Below are positions 9,830 through 18,161 of a DNA stretch of 64,000 bases, piece by piece. The translations under genes and the position numbers were made by a program. The DNA is from Bacteroidaceae bacterium (lineage in GTDB: Bacteria > Bacteroidota > Bacteroidia > Bacteroidales > Bacteroidaceae), in NCBI GenBank assembly GCA_024401115.1, contig JAKSLP010000002.1, forward strand, positions 86,478 through 150,477, read 5' to 3'. Under the pieces are notes generated by a model, which ran no database searches, was not told where the DNA came from, and saw only the letters and a program-made list of their open reading frames with translations. Each line of letters begins with the position of its first letter. Position 1 is the stretch's first letter.

Positions 9830-11758
9830 ATGAATTTTGGTTTTGTTAAAGTAGCAGCAGCCGTTCCTAGCATAAAGGTGGCAGACTGCAGATACAACAT
9901 CCAGCAGATTGAAAGCCTTACTTTACAGGCAGCTGGAAAGGGTGTTGAAATCATCTGTTTCCCGGAACTTTGTATCACGGGTTATACTTGTGCCGACCTG
10001 TTCCAGCAGGATCTGTTGCTAGAGGCATGCGAGAGCAGCATGATGACCCTCCTGAACACTACCCGCTCACTGGATATCATTTCCATCGTGGGTGCTCCAG
10101 TTCCTTACAACGGCACCTTGCTGAATTGTGCCATCGTATCACAAAAAGGTAAGATTCTGTGCATCATCCCTAAGACATATCTGCCTAACTATAAGGAATT
10201 TTACGAGAAGCGCTGGTTTACATCGGCCAAGAGTCATCCCGACGGTCATTTGCGTTACTGCGGACAGACTGTACCTATCGGTACTCACCAGCTGGTACGT
10301 ACACCATCATGCACCTTCGGTATAGAGTTATGCGAGGATGTTTGGGCTACCATCCCTCCAAGCAGCAACCTGGCCATGAAGGGAGCCGAGGTTATCTTCA
10401 ACCTTTCTGCCACCAACGAGATGATTGGTAAGAACGGATACCTGCGTTCATTGCTATCACAGCAGTCAGCACGATGCCTGGCAGGTTATGTGTACAGCAG
10501 TTGCGGTTTCGGTGAATCAACCACCGACCTGGTATTTGCAGGCAACGGATATATCTATGAGAACGGAAGCCTTATTGCCAAGAGCGAGCGTTTCTGTCTG
10601 AAGCCACAGCTGGTTATCAGCGAGATTGATGTAGAGAAACTGCGTGTGGAGCGCAGAATCAATACCACCTTCGGCGATAACATACGCAACTGTGATGATA
10701 CGGCCAACTATCAGATTATCAGCAGTGATCCTTTGCTGTCAAACAATATTGAGCTGACACGCACATTCGACCCTCATCCGTTTGTACCTACCGGTAAGGA
10801 TCTGGACGAACGATGCGAGGAAATCTTCCACATCCAGTGTGAGGGATTGGCCAAGCGCATACAGCATACCAACTGCAAGAGTGCTGTAGTGGGCATCAGC
10901 GGTGGTTTGGATTCTACCCTCGCCCTGCTGGTTACCGTCAAGACATTCGACCTACTCGATATTCCACGCAAAGGAATCGTAGGCATCACCATGCCGGGAT
11001 TCGGAACCACCGACCGCACCTATAACAATGCCATGACCCTGATGAAGGCTTTGGGTATCACCATCCGCGAGATTCCTATACGCGAGAGTGTGATTCAGCA
11101 TTTTAAGGACATCGACCATGATATCAATGTACATAACATCACTTACGAAAACGGACAGGCACGTGAGCGCACCCAGATCCTGATGGATGTGGCCAATCAG
11201 ACCAACGGTATGGTTATCGGTACCGGTGATTTGAGCGAGTTGGCTTTAGGATGGTGTACATACAACGGTGACCACATGAGCATGTATGCCGTAAACACCT
11301 CTATTCCAAAGACTTTAGTTAAGCACCTGGTAAAATGGGTAGCATTAACCGAAAGCGAGGATGAGGCACGCGACACCTTGCTGGATATTGTGGACACCCC
11401 TATCAGCCCTGAATTGTTGCCTCCTACCGAGGACGGACAGATTGCACAAAAGACTGAGGATAATGTAGGTCCTTACGAATTGCATGATTTCTTCATCTAT
11501 CATTTCATGCGTTTCGGTTTCCGTCCTGCCAAGATATTTGCCATGGCCAGCAAGGCATTCGAAGGCACTTACGACGAGGATACCATCAAGAAATGGCTTC
11601 GCACCTTCTGCTGGAGGTTCTTCAGCCAACAGTTCAAGCGCAGTTGCCTGCCGGATGGACCTAAGGTGGGTAGTATCACGCTGAGCCCTCGCGGCGACTG
11701 GCGTATGCCGAGCGATGCCAGCAGTGAATTATGGATAGAAGAATGTAAGAATCTATAA
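9830..11758 (+). CDS. nadE: Glutamine-dependent NAD(+) synthetase
   Basis: Last step of NAD synthesis: amidates nicotinate adenine dinucleotide using glutamine and ATP. The 642 residues hold two domains. The N-terminal nitrilase-type glutaminase has the triad in FPELCITGY (Glu46), IIPKTYLPNYKEFYEKR (Lys) and GIELCEDVW (Cys). The C-terminal NAD synthetase has the ATP pyrophosphatase loop VVGISGGLDSTLAL and the downstream GTGDLSELALGWCTYNGDHM. Length and domain order match the large glutamine-dependent form rather than the short ammonia-dependent one. The ATG at 9830 sits 23 nt after a consensus promoter. The gene stands alone and ends in a terminator shared with the convergent his operon. Confidence 0.97.
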   Translation: MNFGFVKVAAAVPSIKVADCRYNIQQIESLTLQAAGKGVEIICFPELCITGYTCADLFQQDLLLEACESSMMTLLNTTRSLDIISIVGAPVPYNGTLLNCAIVSQKGKILCIIPKTYLPNYKEFYEKRWFTSAKSHPDGHLRYCGQTVPIGTHQLVRTPSCTFGIELCEDVWATIPPSSNLAMKGAEVIFNLSATNEMIGKNGYLRSLLSQQSARCLAGYVYSSCGFGESTTDLVFAGNGYIYENGSLIAKSERFCLKPQLVISEIDVEKLRVERRINTTFGDNIRNCDDTANYQIISSDPLLSNNIELTRTFDPHPFVPTGKDLDERCEEIFHIQCEGLAKRIQHTNCKSAVVGISGGLDSTLALLVTVKTFDLLDIPRKGIVGITMPGFGTTDRTYNNAMTLMKALGITIREIPIRESVIQHFKDIDHDINVHNITYENGQARERTQILMDVANQTNGMVIGTGDLSELALGWCTYNGDHMSMYAVNTSIPKTLVKHLVKWVALTESEDEARDTLLDIVDTPISPELLPPTEDGQIAQKTEDNVGPYELHDFFIYHFMRFGFRPAKIFAMASKAFEGTYDEDTIKKWLRTFCWRFFSQQFKRSCLPDGPKVGSITLSPRGDWRMPSDASSELWIEECKNL

Positions 11759-11792
11759 CAATAAAGGAGTCAAATTATTGACTCCTTTATTG
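11759..11792. terminator. Bidirectional terminator between nadE and hisB
   Basis: A 15-bp perfect stem (11759-11773 with 11778-11792, loop ATTA) starts with the last base of the nadE stop region and ends next to the hisB stop codon. AT-rich flanks can provide a U tract in either direction, so it probably ends both convergent transcripts. Confidence 0.8.
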
Positions 11793-12869
11793 TTATAATA
11801 CTCCTTTGCTAGATGGCAACTGATAGTGGTAAATGTCTCTTTTCACTGCCATCTTCAATGCTCTTGCTAATGCTTTGAAGATGCCTTCAATCTTGTGGTG
11901 CTCGTTATCGCCCTCTGCCTTGATATTCAGGTTTATCTTCGATGTGTCGCTCAGGCTCTTGAAGAAATGGAAGAACATCTCGGTTGGCATCTCACCTATC
12001 TTTTCACGACGAAACTCGGCATCCCATACCAGCCATGGACGTCCACCAAAATCCAGTGCCACCTGACACAGGCAATCGTCCATAGGCAGACAGTAACCAT
12101 ATCGTTCAATACCACGCTTGCTGCCTAAAGCCTGCAAGAAACACTCACCCAGAGCCAAACCGGTATCCTCGATGGTATGATGCTCATCCACATACAAATC
12201 ACCATTAACACGGATGGTCAGATCCATGCCCCCATGCTTACCAATCTGCTCCAGCATGTGGTCAAAGAATCCCAACCCAGTATGAATGTCAGTTTTACCT
12301 GTACCATCCAGATTCAGTTCTACACAAATGTCGGTTTCCTTGGTGGTGCGCTGCACACGGGCAGTACGCTCACCTGCAAACAGGATCTCGGCAATCTTAT
12401 CCCAATTCATGCCGTCCTTACCCAAAATAAGCGACTTACATCCCATATTCACAGCCAATTGTGCATCACTTTCACGGTCACCGATCACATAGCTATTGGC
12501 CAAATCATACTCCGGATTGTTCAGGTATTCTGTTAGCATGCCGGTACCGGGCTTACGGTCAGGATGGTTATCCTCTGGGAAATGGCGGTCGATATGCTGC
12601 TTGTCAAAGCGGATACCCTCACCTTCCAGTGTCTTCAGGATGAAGTTGTGAACCGGCCAGAAGGTCTCCTCTGGGAAAGAAGATGTGCCCAATCCGTCCT
12701 GATTGCTCACCATCACCAACTTGAAATCCAGTTTCTCTGCAATGAAACTCAAGTTCTTGAACATGCCTGGTACAAACACCAGTTTCTCAAAGGCATCTAT
12801 CTGTTCATCAGCGGGTTCCTGAATCAGGGTGCCGTCTCTGTCTATGAAAAGTACTCTCTGCATGATCAT
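11793..12869 (-). CDS. hisB: Bifunctional histidinol-phosphatase / imidazoleglycerol-phosphate dehydratase
   Basis: Carries out two steps of histidine synthesis. Residues 1 to about 165 are a HAD-type phosphatase (LFIDRDGTL with the two catalytic Asp; [26 protein letters not shown]). Residues about 170-358 are the IGP dehydratase with its metal-binding His clusters ([56 protein letters not shown] in pieces). Fused HisB of this kind is normal in enterobacteria and Bacteroidales. The start is ATG at 12869 or the second ATG at 12863; both lie just after the hisC stop (12871-12873). Last gene of the hisG-hisD-hisC-hisB cluster, followed by the shared terminator. Confidence 0.96.
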   Translation of the reverse strand: MIMQRVLFIDRDGTLIQEPADEQIDAFEKLVFVPGMFKNLSFIAEKLDFKLVMVSNQDGLGTSSFPEETFWPVHNFILKTLEGEGIRFDKQHIDRHFPEDNHPDRKPGTGMLTEYLNNPEYDLANSYVIGDRESDAQLAVNMGCKSLILGKDGMNWDKIAEILFAGERTARVQRTTKETDICVELNLDGTGKTDIHTGLGFFDHMLEQIGKHGGMDLTIRVNGDLYVDEHHTIEDTGLALGECFLQALGSKRGIERYGYCLPMDDCLCQVALDFGGRPWLVWDAEFRREKIGEMPTEMFFHFFKSLSDTSKINLNIKAEGDNEHHKIEGIFKALARALKMAVKRDIYHYQLPSSKGVL

Positions 12870-12870
12870 T

Positions 12871-13908
12871 TTATTTATACATTCGTAATGCTGACAGCAA
12901 TGCGGTATTCTCAGCCTTGGTACCGATGGTTACGCGCAGACAACTGTTGCACAGCTGAATCTTGGAACGGTTGCGCACAATGATACCCTTGCCTACCAGA
13001 TACTTATAAATGGCATTGGCATCAGTCATGCGCGCCAGGAAGAAGTTGGAATCGGTAGGATAAACCTTCAGGCAGATAGGCAAATCATTAAATGCCTTCA
13101 TCAGGCGACCGCGCTCCTCCAGAATCAGTCGTACCCATCGCTCCACATCCAGGCGTTTGCTCAGGATTTCCTTTGCCTGTGCCTGAGTAAGCAGGTTCAC
13201 ATTATAAGGATACTTCACCTTATTAAATATACCGATAATCTCAGGCGATGCCATGGCAATACCCAATCGCATACCGGCACTGGCCCATGCCTTAGAGAAT
13301 GTCTGCAAAACAATCAGGTTGGGGAATTTATCCAATACCTGGCTAAATGACGGCTCACTGCTGAAATCAATATAAGCCTCATCCACCACCACAATGCCTT
13401 GGAAACGCGTCAGCAATGATACAATTTCCTTAGTATTCAGTCGGTTGCCGGTCGGGTTATTGGGAGAACACAACCACATCACCTTAGTAAGGCGGTCGGC
13501 TGCAGCCAACAAAGCATCAGCGGAAAACTGAAAATTCTCATCCAGCAATACGGTACGGTACTCTACTTCATTAATGTCGGCACAAACCTTGTACATGCCA
13601 TAAGTAGGTGCAATAGCCACCACATTATCCACACGAGGTTCACAGAAACAACGGTAAACCAAGTCGATGGCCTCATCGCTACCGTTACCCAGAAACAGTT
13701 GCTCTACCCGCACATTCTTGACAGGTGCCAGCAACTCCTTCACCTCATTCTGCAGCGGATCTGGGTAGCGGTTGATAGGACCATTGTAGGGACTCTCATT
13801 GGCATCCAAAAATACGGTTGCCTCAACTCCCTTATATTCATCACGTGCAGAGCTATATGGTTCCAATGCCCAAATGTTAGGGCGAACCAGTTCTTTTAGT
13901 TCCTTCAT
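12871..13908 (-). CDS. hisC: Histidinol-phosphate aminotransferase
   Basis: PLP-dependent transaminase of fold type I converting imidazole acetol phosphate to histidinol phosphate. The 345 residues have the expected landmarks: NGSDEAIDL (about 75-83), CSPNNPTGN (147-155), [10 protein letters not shown] (174-183) and the PLP lysine Lys206 in [15 protein letters not shown]. The ATG is at 13908. It lies 79 nt after hisD and almost touches hisB (1 nt), consistent with one polycistronic his message controlled from the leader upstream of hisG. Confidence 0.96.
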   Translation of the reverse strand: MKELKELVRPNIWALEPYSSARDEYKGVEATVFLDANESPYNGPINRYPDPLQNEVKELLAPVKNVRVEQLFLGNGSDEAIDLVYRCFCEPRVDNVVAIAPTYGMYKVCADINEVEYRTVLLDENFQFSADALLAAADRLTKVMWLCSPNNPTGNRLNTKEIVSLLTRFQGIVVVDEAYIDFSSEPSFSQVLDKFPNLIVLQTFSKAWASAGMRLGIAMASPEIIGIFNKVKYPYNVNLLTQAQAKEILSKRLDVERWVRLILEERGRLMKAFNDLPICLKVYPTDSNFFLARMTDANAIYKYLVGKGIIVRNRSKIQLCNSCLRVTIGTKAENTALLSALRMYK

Positions 13909-13987
13909 TTTTATTCGTTTTTACTTTGAGCTATGAGCCTTGAGGTATTGATTAATAACGGATAACTTAAAGATTATAACTCAAAGC
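13909..13987. repeat. AT-rich inverted-repeat spacer between hisD and hisC
   Basis: The spacer contains TTTGAGCTATGAGCC near its hisC end and CTCAAAGCTCATTGCTCAA near its hisD end, related in inverted orientation (GAGCT/AGCTC cores). It is much longer than the other spacings within the his cluster and could fold when transcribed. It resembles a short degenerate intergenic repeat. No coding sequence is evident. Confidence 0.4.
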
Positions 13988-15274
13988 TCATTGCTCAATG
14001 CTCTTCAATCTTACGGTCATTGCATTCTTGTGAGCATCCAACTGCTCGTTGGCAGCCATGATCTCTACGGCAGGACCTATGCGACGGATTCCTTCGGCAG
14101 TCAGTTCCTGGAAGGTAATCTTACGGATAAAGCTATCCAGACACACACCACTGTAAGCCTTGGCGTAACCGTTGGTTGGCAGGGTATGATTGGTTCCGCT
14201 GGCATAGTCACCGGCACTCTCACAACTGTAATTGCCCAGAAAAACGCTTCCCGCATTCTGAACCTTTTCGGCCAGTTCCATATAATTGGATGTGCTGATA
14301 ATCAAATGTTCAGGAGCGTAAGCATTACTCATCTCCATCATCTCCTCCTGATTCTTTACCAACACAATCTGACTGTTCTCCAATGCACGTGCAGCCAAAT
14401 CCTTGCGTGGAAGCAAGTTCAACTGTCGCTCCACCTCTTCCTGAACCTTATCAATAAGCGATTCGCTGGTAGTAATCAGCAGCACCTGGCTATCTACACC
14501 GTGTTCTGCCTGTGACAACAGGTCAGCAGCCACAAACACAGGATTGCTTGCCTCATCGGCCAAAACCTCCACCTCACTAGGGCCAGCAGGCATGTCGATA
14601 GCCACATCCTTCAGTGATACCGCCTGCTTGGCAGCCACAACATACTGGTTTCCAGGGCCGAAAATCTTGTATACCTTTGGCACACTCTCAGTACCATATG
14701 CCATAGCAGCAATGGCCTGAACACCACCAATCTTAAATATCTTGCTCACACCGGCAATGCGTGCCGCCATCAGTATGGCAGGATTTACCTTACCCTCACG
14801 GTTCGGTGGTGTACACAACACGATTTCCTTGCAACCGGCAATTTTGGCTGGAGTAGCCAACATTAGAACGGTAGAAAACAGAGGTGCGGTACCTCCAGGA
14901 ATATACAAACCTACCTTTTCGATAGGCACAGCTTTCTGCCAGCAAGTCACACCCGGTTGAGTTTCAACCTTTTGGCCAGAAAACTGCTGTGCAGCATGGA
15001 ACTTGGCAATATTCTCATGTGCCAGAGCCAAGGCATTCTTTAGCTCGTCATCCACCAGAGCCTCCGCTTCTGCCCATTCCTCATCCGATACGGACAAGGA
15101 AGGCAATTGCACCTTGTCGAATGTCAATTCAAACTCCTTTACAGCTTTATCACCTTGAGTGCGTACCTTCTCCAATACCCCATTAACGGTAGCACGGAGC
15201 TTTTCTACATCCAGAGCAGGACGGGTCAGGATTTTATCCCATTGCTCACGGGATGGATATTTAATAACTCGCAT
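13988..15274 (-). CDS. hisD: Histidinol dehydrogenase
   Basis: Zinc- and NAD-dependent enzyme that oxidises histidinol to histidine in two steps. The length of 428 residues is normal. Family landmarks: YIPGGTAPLFSTVLMLATPA, VYKIFGPGNQYVVAAK, DMPAGPSEVEVLAD, LLSQAEHGVDSQVLL, and the catalytic Glu-His in NAYAPEHLII, then GNYSCESAGDYASGTNHTLPT (in two blocks) near the C-terminus. I chose ATG at 15274; the frame can be entered four codons earlier at a TTG. It starts 35 nt after the hisG stop, and that gap contains one copy of the TCAATTGTCAAT repeat also found at 27237 and 27297. Confidence 0.96.
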   Translation of the reverse strand: MRVIKYPSREQWDKILTRPALDVEKLRATVNGVLEKVRTQGDKAVKEFELTFDKVQLPSLSVSDEEWAEAEALVDDELKNALALAHENIAKFHAAQQFSGQKVETQPGVTCWQKAVPIEKVGLYIPGGTAPLFSTVLMLATPAKIAGCKEIVLCTPPNREGKVNPAILMAARIAGVSKIFKIGGVQAIAAMAYGTESVPKVYKIFGPGNQYVVAAKQAVSLKDVAIDMPAGPSEVEVLADEASNPVFVAADLLSQAEHGVDSQVLLITTSESLIDKVQEEVERQLNLLPRKDLAARALENSQIVLVKNQEEMMEMSNAYAPEHLIISTSNYMELAEKVQNAGSVFLGNYSCESAGDYASGTNHTLPTNGYAKAYSGVCLDSFIRKITFQELTAEGIRRIGPAVEIMAANEQLDAHKNAMTVRLKSIEQ

Positions 15275-15309
15275 GTTAATAATCAATTGTCAATATTCAA
15301 CGAACAAGC

Positions 15310-16161
15310 TTATGGAATCATTTTCTCGATTGGTGAAACCAAAATGCCCTCTGCTCCTGCTGCTTTCAGTTTACCGATAATCTCCCAGAAACGATCCTCA
15401 TCCAAAACGGTGTGAACACTGCTCCATCCCTCGGTAGCCAATGGCATAACAGTTGGGCTTCGCATACCAGGCAGTACGGATACCACTTCGTCCAGTTTAT
15501 CATTTGGCACATTCATGCGAACATACTTCTTATCCTCAGCAGTCTTTACAGCCTGAATGCGGAACAACAGTTCTCCCAGGATTTCTTTCTTATCATCCGA
15601 CAGGTTTTTGTTACCAATCAGCAATGCCTCGCTCTGCATAACCACCTCTACTTCACACAGATTGTTGCTTACCAGAGTAGAACCGGAACTAACAATATCA
15701 AAGATACCATCGGCCAAACCAATACCCGGAGCAATTTCAACAGATCCGGTAATCACATGAATATCAGCCTCAATACCATTCTTCTTCATGAACTTAGACA
15801 AGATGCCCGGATAGGAAGTAGCAATCTTCTTACCCTGAAACCACTCAAGGCCCGGATAATCGATGGCCTTAGGAATGGCCAATGACAGGCGGCACTTACT
15901 GAAATCCAGACGGCGGATAATCTCAGCATCCTCATCGCGCTCCACAAACTCGTTCTCTCCTACTACACCCAAATCAGCCACACCGCTAGCCACTGTCTGA
16001 GGAATATCGTCATCTCTCAGAAAAAGCACCTCAACCGGAAAGTTCTTGGACTGCACCAGTAAAGTACGCTTAGAAGTGCTCAACTTAATGTCGCTCTCAG
16101 CGAGCATGTTCATAGTCTCCTCAAACAGACGACCTTTTGACTGTACTGCTATTCTTAACAT
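15310..16161 (-). CDS. hisG: ATP phosphoribosyltransferase (long form)
   Basis: First and feedback-regulated enzyme of histidine synthesis, condensing ATP and PRPP. The protein begins MLRIAVQSKGRLFEETM, the standard start of the long HisG, giving 283 residues; this fixes ATG 16161. An alternative in-frame ATG at 16185 (MNLNKRDN before MLRI) directly abuts the attenuator U tract. Landmarks: ADLGVVGENEF (about 70-80), the PRPP-binding EIAPGIGLADGIFDIVSSGSTL (in two blocks) at about 145-165, and a C-terminal ACT-like regulatory domain (KYVRMNVPNDKLDEVVSVLP) that binds histidine. First gene of the operon, so it is subject both to the leader attenuator and to allosteric inhibition. Confidence 0.96.
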   Translation of the reverse strand: MLRIAVQSKGRLFEETMNMLAESDIKLSTSKRTLLVQSKNFPVEVLFLRDDDIPQTVASGVADLGVVGENEFVERDEDAEIIRRLDFSKCRLSLAIPKAIDYPGLEWFQGKKIATSYPGILSKFMKKNGIEADIHVITGSVEIAPGIGLADGIFDIVSSGSTLVSNNLCEVEVVMQSEALLIGNKNLSDDKKEILGELLFRIQAVKTAEDKKYVRMNVPNDKLDEVVSVLPGMRSPTVMPLATEGWSSVHTVLDEDRFWEIIGKLKAAGAEGILVSPIEKMIP

Positions 16162-16184
16162 ATTATCGCGTTTATTTAAATTCA

Positions 16185-16212
16185 TAAAAAAAGGCTTACC
16201 AACCGGCAAGCC
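16185..16212 (-). terminator. Attenuator terminator of the his leader
   Basis: On the minus strand GGCTTGCC (16212-16205), loop GGTT, GGTAAGCC (16200-16193), then seven T (16192-16186). The 8-bp stem has one G-U pair. It lies between the leader peptide stop and hisG. Its 5' half overlaps the segment (16211-16202) that can pair with an upstream antiterminator segment. Confidence 0.88.
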
Positions 16213-16314
16213 ATCCCAAAACATCTATACACACAGACATCAGCCCACCGATTTAATCGTTGAGAACATGATGGTGATGATGTACAGAGGTCAATCTCAT
16301 TTTTTTACTTTTAG
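16193..16314 (-). promoter_or_regulatory. his operon transcription attenuator (leader RNA)
   Basis: Reading the minus-strand RNA, four segments can be named. Segment 1 is the His codons (16282-16268). Segment 2 is GGUGGGCUGAUG (16249-16238), which can pair with segment 1 (CAUCA with UGAUG, ACC with GGU). Segment 3 is GCUUGCCGGU (16211-16202), which can pair over 10 positions, four of them wobble, with AUCGGUGGGC (16252-16243). Segment 4 is GGUAAGCC, which pairs with segment 3 to make the terminator. Ribosome stalling on the His codons would cover segment 1, allow the 2:3 antiterminator and let transcription enter hisG. Pairings were found by eye; no folding energies were computed. Confidence 0.82.
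16253..16300 (-). CDS. hisL: his leader peptide with five consecutive histidines
   Basis: A 15-codon reading frame, MRLTSVHHHHHVLND, runs from ATG at 16300-16298 to TAA at 16255-16253. The His codons are CAT CAT CAC CAT CAT (16282-16268). It starts about 20 nt after a consensus promoter and ends about 40 nt before the terminator stem in front of hisG. Five adjacent codons for the product amino acid are the hallmark of ribosome-mediated attenuation, known best in the enterobacterial his operon (whose leader has seven). The peptide itself probably has no function. No Shine-Dalgarno sequence is seen, as is usual for this phylum. Confidence 0.9.
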   Translation of the reverse strand: MRLTSVHHHHHVLND

Positions 16315-16320
16315 CGATTG

Positions 16321-16352
16321 CAAATGTAGAGCAAAGAATCGGAATATGCAAA
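16321..16352 (-). promoter_or_regulatory. Bacteroidetes promoter of the his operon
   Basis: On the minus strand TTTG (16352-16349), 20 nt, TACATTTG (16328-16321). Transcription would start near 16314, giving a leader of about 150 nt before hisG that contains the complete attenuator. Confidence 0.87.
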
Positions 16353-16468
16353 TTTTAGGCTTCAAAAATACTATTTTCATGACGTTGGGAGTCTTTTTCC
16401 GTAAAAATAGCAGACAATTGAAGGTTTTTTCCTACTTTTGCAAACAAATATCATAAACTAAGGTAAAA

Positions 16469-17047
16469 ATGAAAAAATTAATGTTTTTGTGTGTAGCTAT
16501 GGCTACCGTATTTTTCACAGCATGTGGTTCTTCAAACACCAAGACCGAGGCTCCTGCAGAGGCAGCTGAGGAGGTAGCAGAAGAGGCTGCTGAGGAAGTT
16601 TCAGCAGCAGAAGCACCAGCAGGTGTTCCTGAAGGCACAAAGGCTCCTGCCATTTCATTGAAGACTCTGGCTGGCGAGACCTATACTCTGGAGCAGTTCA
16701 AGGGTAAATATGTCGTTCTGGACTTCTGGGCATCATGGTGTCCTGATTGCCGCAAGGAAACTCCTGCTCTGATCGAACTGTACAACCAGTACAATGCTAA
16801 GGGTGTTGAGTTCCTGGGTATCTCATTTGACGATGATGCTGCAAAGTTGACCGAGGCTGTTGAGAAGTATAATATTCCTTGGCCACAGGTTACAGAGTTG
16901 AAGAAGTGGAAGGAAACAGAAATCAACAAGGATTACAAGATTGCATGGATTCCTTCTTTCTACATCATCAACCCAGAAGGAAATGTTGAGTTCTTCAGTG
17001 TTACCGCTGATAAGTTGGCTGACAAATTAGCTGAAATCATTAAATAA
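16469..17047 (+). CDS. TlpA-like thiol:disulfide oxidoreductase lipoprotein
   Basis: Envelope redox protein, probably reducing disulfides or supporting respiratory or envelope folding reactions. The 192 residues start with a lipoprotein signal (MKKLMFLCVAMATVFFTAC, lipidated Cys19), then a low-complexity Ala/Glu linker (about 28-52), then a thioredoxin fold of the AhpC/TSA-Redoxin type with the active site WASWCPDCR (Cys91, Cys94), GISFDDD and the cis-Pro loop WIPSFYIINPEG. The CPDC motif differs from the classical CGPC and is common in Bacteroidales TlpA-like proteins. A TACTTTTG -7 box lies at 16433-16440. It is a single-gene unit closed by the terminator at 17051. Confidence 0.9.
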   Translation: MKKLMFLCVAMATVFFTACGSSNTKTEAPAEAAEEVAEEAAEEVSAAEAPAGVPEGTKAPAISLKTLAGETYTLEQFKGKYVVLDFWASWCPDCRKETPALIELYNQYNAKGVEFLGISFDDDAAKLTEAVEKYNIPWPQVTELKKWKETEINKDYKIAWIPSFYIINPEGNVEFFSVTADKLADKLAEIIK

Positions 17048-17050
17048 ATT

Positions 17051-17083
17051 AAAAGGTGAGCAATTAATGCTCACCTTTTTTTA
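17051..17083. terminator. Bidirectional terminator after the TlpA-like gene
   Basis: A 12-bp stem (17051-17062 with 17068-17079, loop ATTAA) is followed by T residues on the plus strand and, through the A run, on the minus strand. The stop codon of the convergent chorismate mutase gene (17064-17066) lies in the loop. Confidence 0.87.
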
Positions 17084-17342
17084 TATCATTCTGAATACGG
17101 ACACTCTCACCGTGAATCAGTTCAAACAATTGGCAGGCAAAAGACCTATCTAGTCCATACCCCACAGCTTCATTTGCCCACATGTCCATCAGTTTCTGAT
17201 AACGATCAGACTGAATCACAGGTAAATCATGCTCCTTTTTATACTTACCAATCCGGGTACACACTGCCATGCGTTCCTTTAGAATCTCCATCAGCTTCCG
17301 GTCACATGCAGAAACTTGCTCTCTATACGTCTCCAAACCCAT
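17064..17342 (-). CDS. Chorismate mutase, AroQ class, monofunctional
   Basis: Converts chorismate to prephenate for Phe and Tyr synthesis. The 92-residue all-helical protein aligns without gaps, at a constant offset of 4, to the active-site residues of the E. coli AroQ domain: Arg7 (R11), Arg24 (R28), Lys35 (K39), Arg47 (R51), Ser80 (S84), Gln84 (Q88). The E. coli Glu52 and Asp48 positions are Tyr48 and Gln44 here, which may affect activity. There is no fused DAHP synthase or dehydratase domain and no other aromatic gene nearby. The ATG at 17342 is 8 nt after the stop of the LytTR regulator, so the two genes form an operon. Confidence 0.85.
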   Translation of the reverse strand: MGLETYREQVSACDRKLMEILKERMAVCTRIGKYKKEHDLPVIQSDRYQKLMDMWANEAVGYGLDRSFACQLFELIHGESVRIQNDIKKGEH

Positions 17343-17350
17343 ATGATCTG

Positions 17351-18073
17351 TTATTTCAATAATTCATAAAAATGCTCCTGATTGGCTTCCGAAACTGGAA
17401 TAGCCTCTCCTGCTATCGAGATACAGTTACGTTCTACACTCTCAATCTTATCCATAGCTACGATATACGAGCGATGGACACGCATAAATCGCGGTTCTGG
17501 CAACTTATCCTCCATGGCTTTCATAGTAGACAGAGCCGTAACAGGAATCTTCTGATCCTTCAAAGTGATACGGACATAGTCGCGCATACCCTTAACAAAC
17601 AAAATCTTATTCAGATCAATACGAACCTGCTTGAACTCACATTTCACAAAGATATAATCTTGATTCTCTACCTGTGGAGCCTGTATTGCCGAATTGACAG
17701 CAGTTGCTGCCAACAGTTGTTCGAAATACTCCTTACCACGTGTCACTGCATTCAGGAATTTGGGATAGCTGATAGGTTTCAGTAGATAATCCAATGCCTG
17801 AACCTCATAGCTGTCAAAAGCATACTCCTTATATGCTGTGGTAAAAATGATGCGGGTGGTTTTGGGAATCAGTTTGGATAATTCCAGGCCGGTTATACCA
17901 GGCATGTTAATATCCAGGAATATAAGATGAACATCCTCCGCAACAGCATTCAAGGCATCCATCGGATTCAGAAAGGTTCCTTTCAATTCCAGAAAAGGAG
18001 TGCGCTCTACAAAGCTACGCATCAGTTTGATTGCCAGAGGCTCGTCATCTACTATAATACAATTCAGTTTCAT
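17351..18073 (-). CDS. LytTR-family response regulator
   Basis: Cytoplasmic two-component response regulator of 240 residues. The receiver domain (1 to about 120) has the acidic pair in IVDDEPLA, phospho-acceptor Asp54 in LIFLDINMPG, TTAYKEYAFDS and the switch Lys in YLLKPISY. The C-terminal LytTR DNA-binding domain (about 142-238) shows IFVKCEFKQVRI, ILFVKGMRDYVRI, and FMRVHRSYIVAMDKI. No histidine kinase gene is adjacent, so its partner is elsewhere. A TATATTTG -7 box lies on the minus strand at 18088-18081. It is followed 8 nt later by a chorismate mutase gene; no LytTR operator was identified. Confidence 0.93.
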   Translation of the reverse strand: MKLNCIIVDDEPLAIKLMRSFVERTPFLELKGTFLNPMDALNAVAEDVHLIFLDINMPGITGLELSKLIPKTTRIIFTTAYKEYAFDSYEVQALDYLLKPISYPKFLNAVTRGKEYFEQLLAATAVNSAIQAPQVENQDYIFVKCEFKQVRIDLNKILFVKGMRDYVRITLKDQKIPVTALSTMKAMEDKLPEPRFMRVHRSYIVAMDKIESVERNCISIAGEAIPVSEANQEHFYELLK

Positions 18074-18110
18074 ACCGATGCAAATATACGAAAAACTTTT
18101 TTACTATCGT

Positions 18111-18141
18111 TTTGTATGCAAAATAAAAACGGCTAACTTTG
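18111..18141 (+). promoter_or_regulatory. Bacteroidetes promoter for the 98-residue protein gene
   Basis: TTTG (18111-18114), 19 nt, TAACTTTG (18134-18141), located 20 nt before the ATG at 18162 and divergent from the LytTR gene. Confidence 0.8.
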
Positions 18142-18161
18142 TAAATCGATAACATATCAAT

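Noticed and set aside
16162..16224. N-terminal extension of HisG
   Set aside because: It would translate through the attenuator hairpin; HisG similarity begins at MLRIAVQSKGRL (16161).
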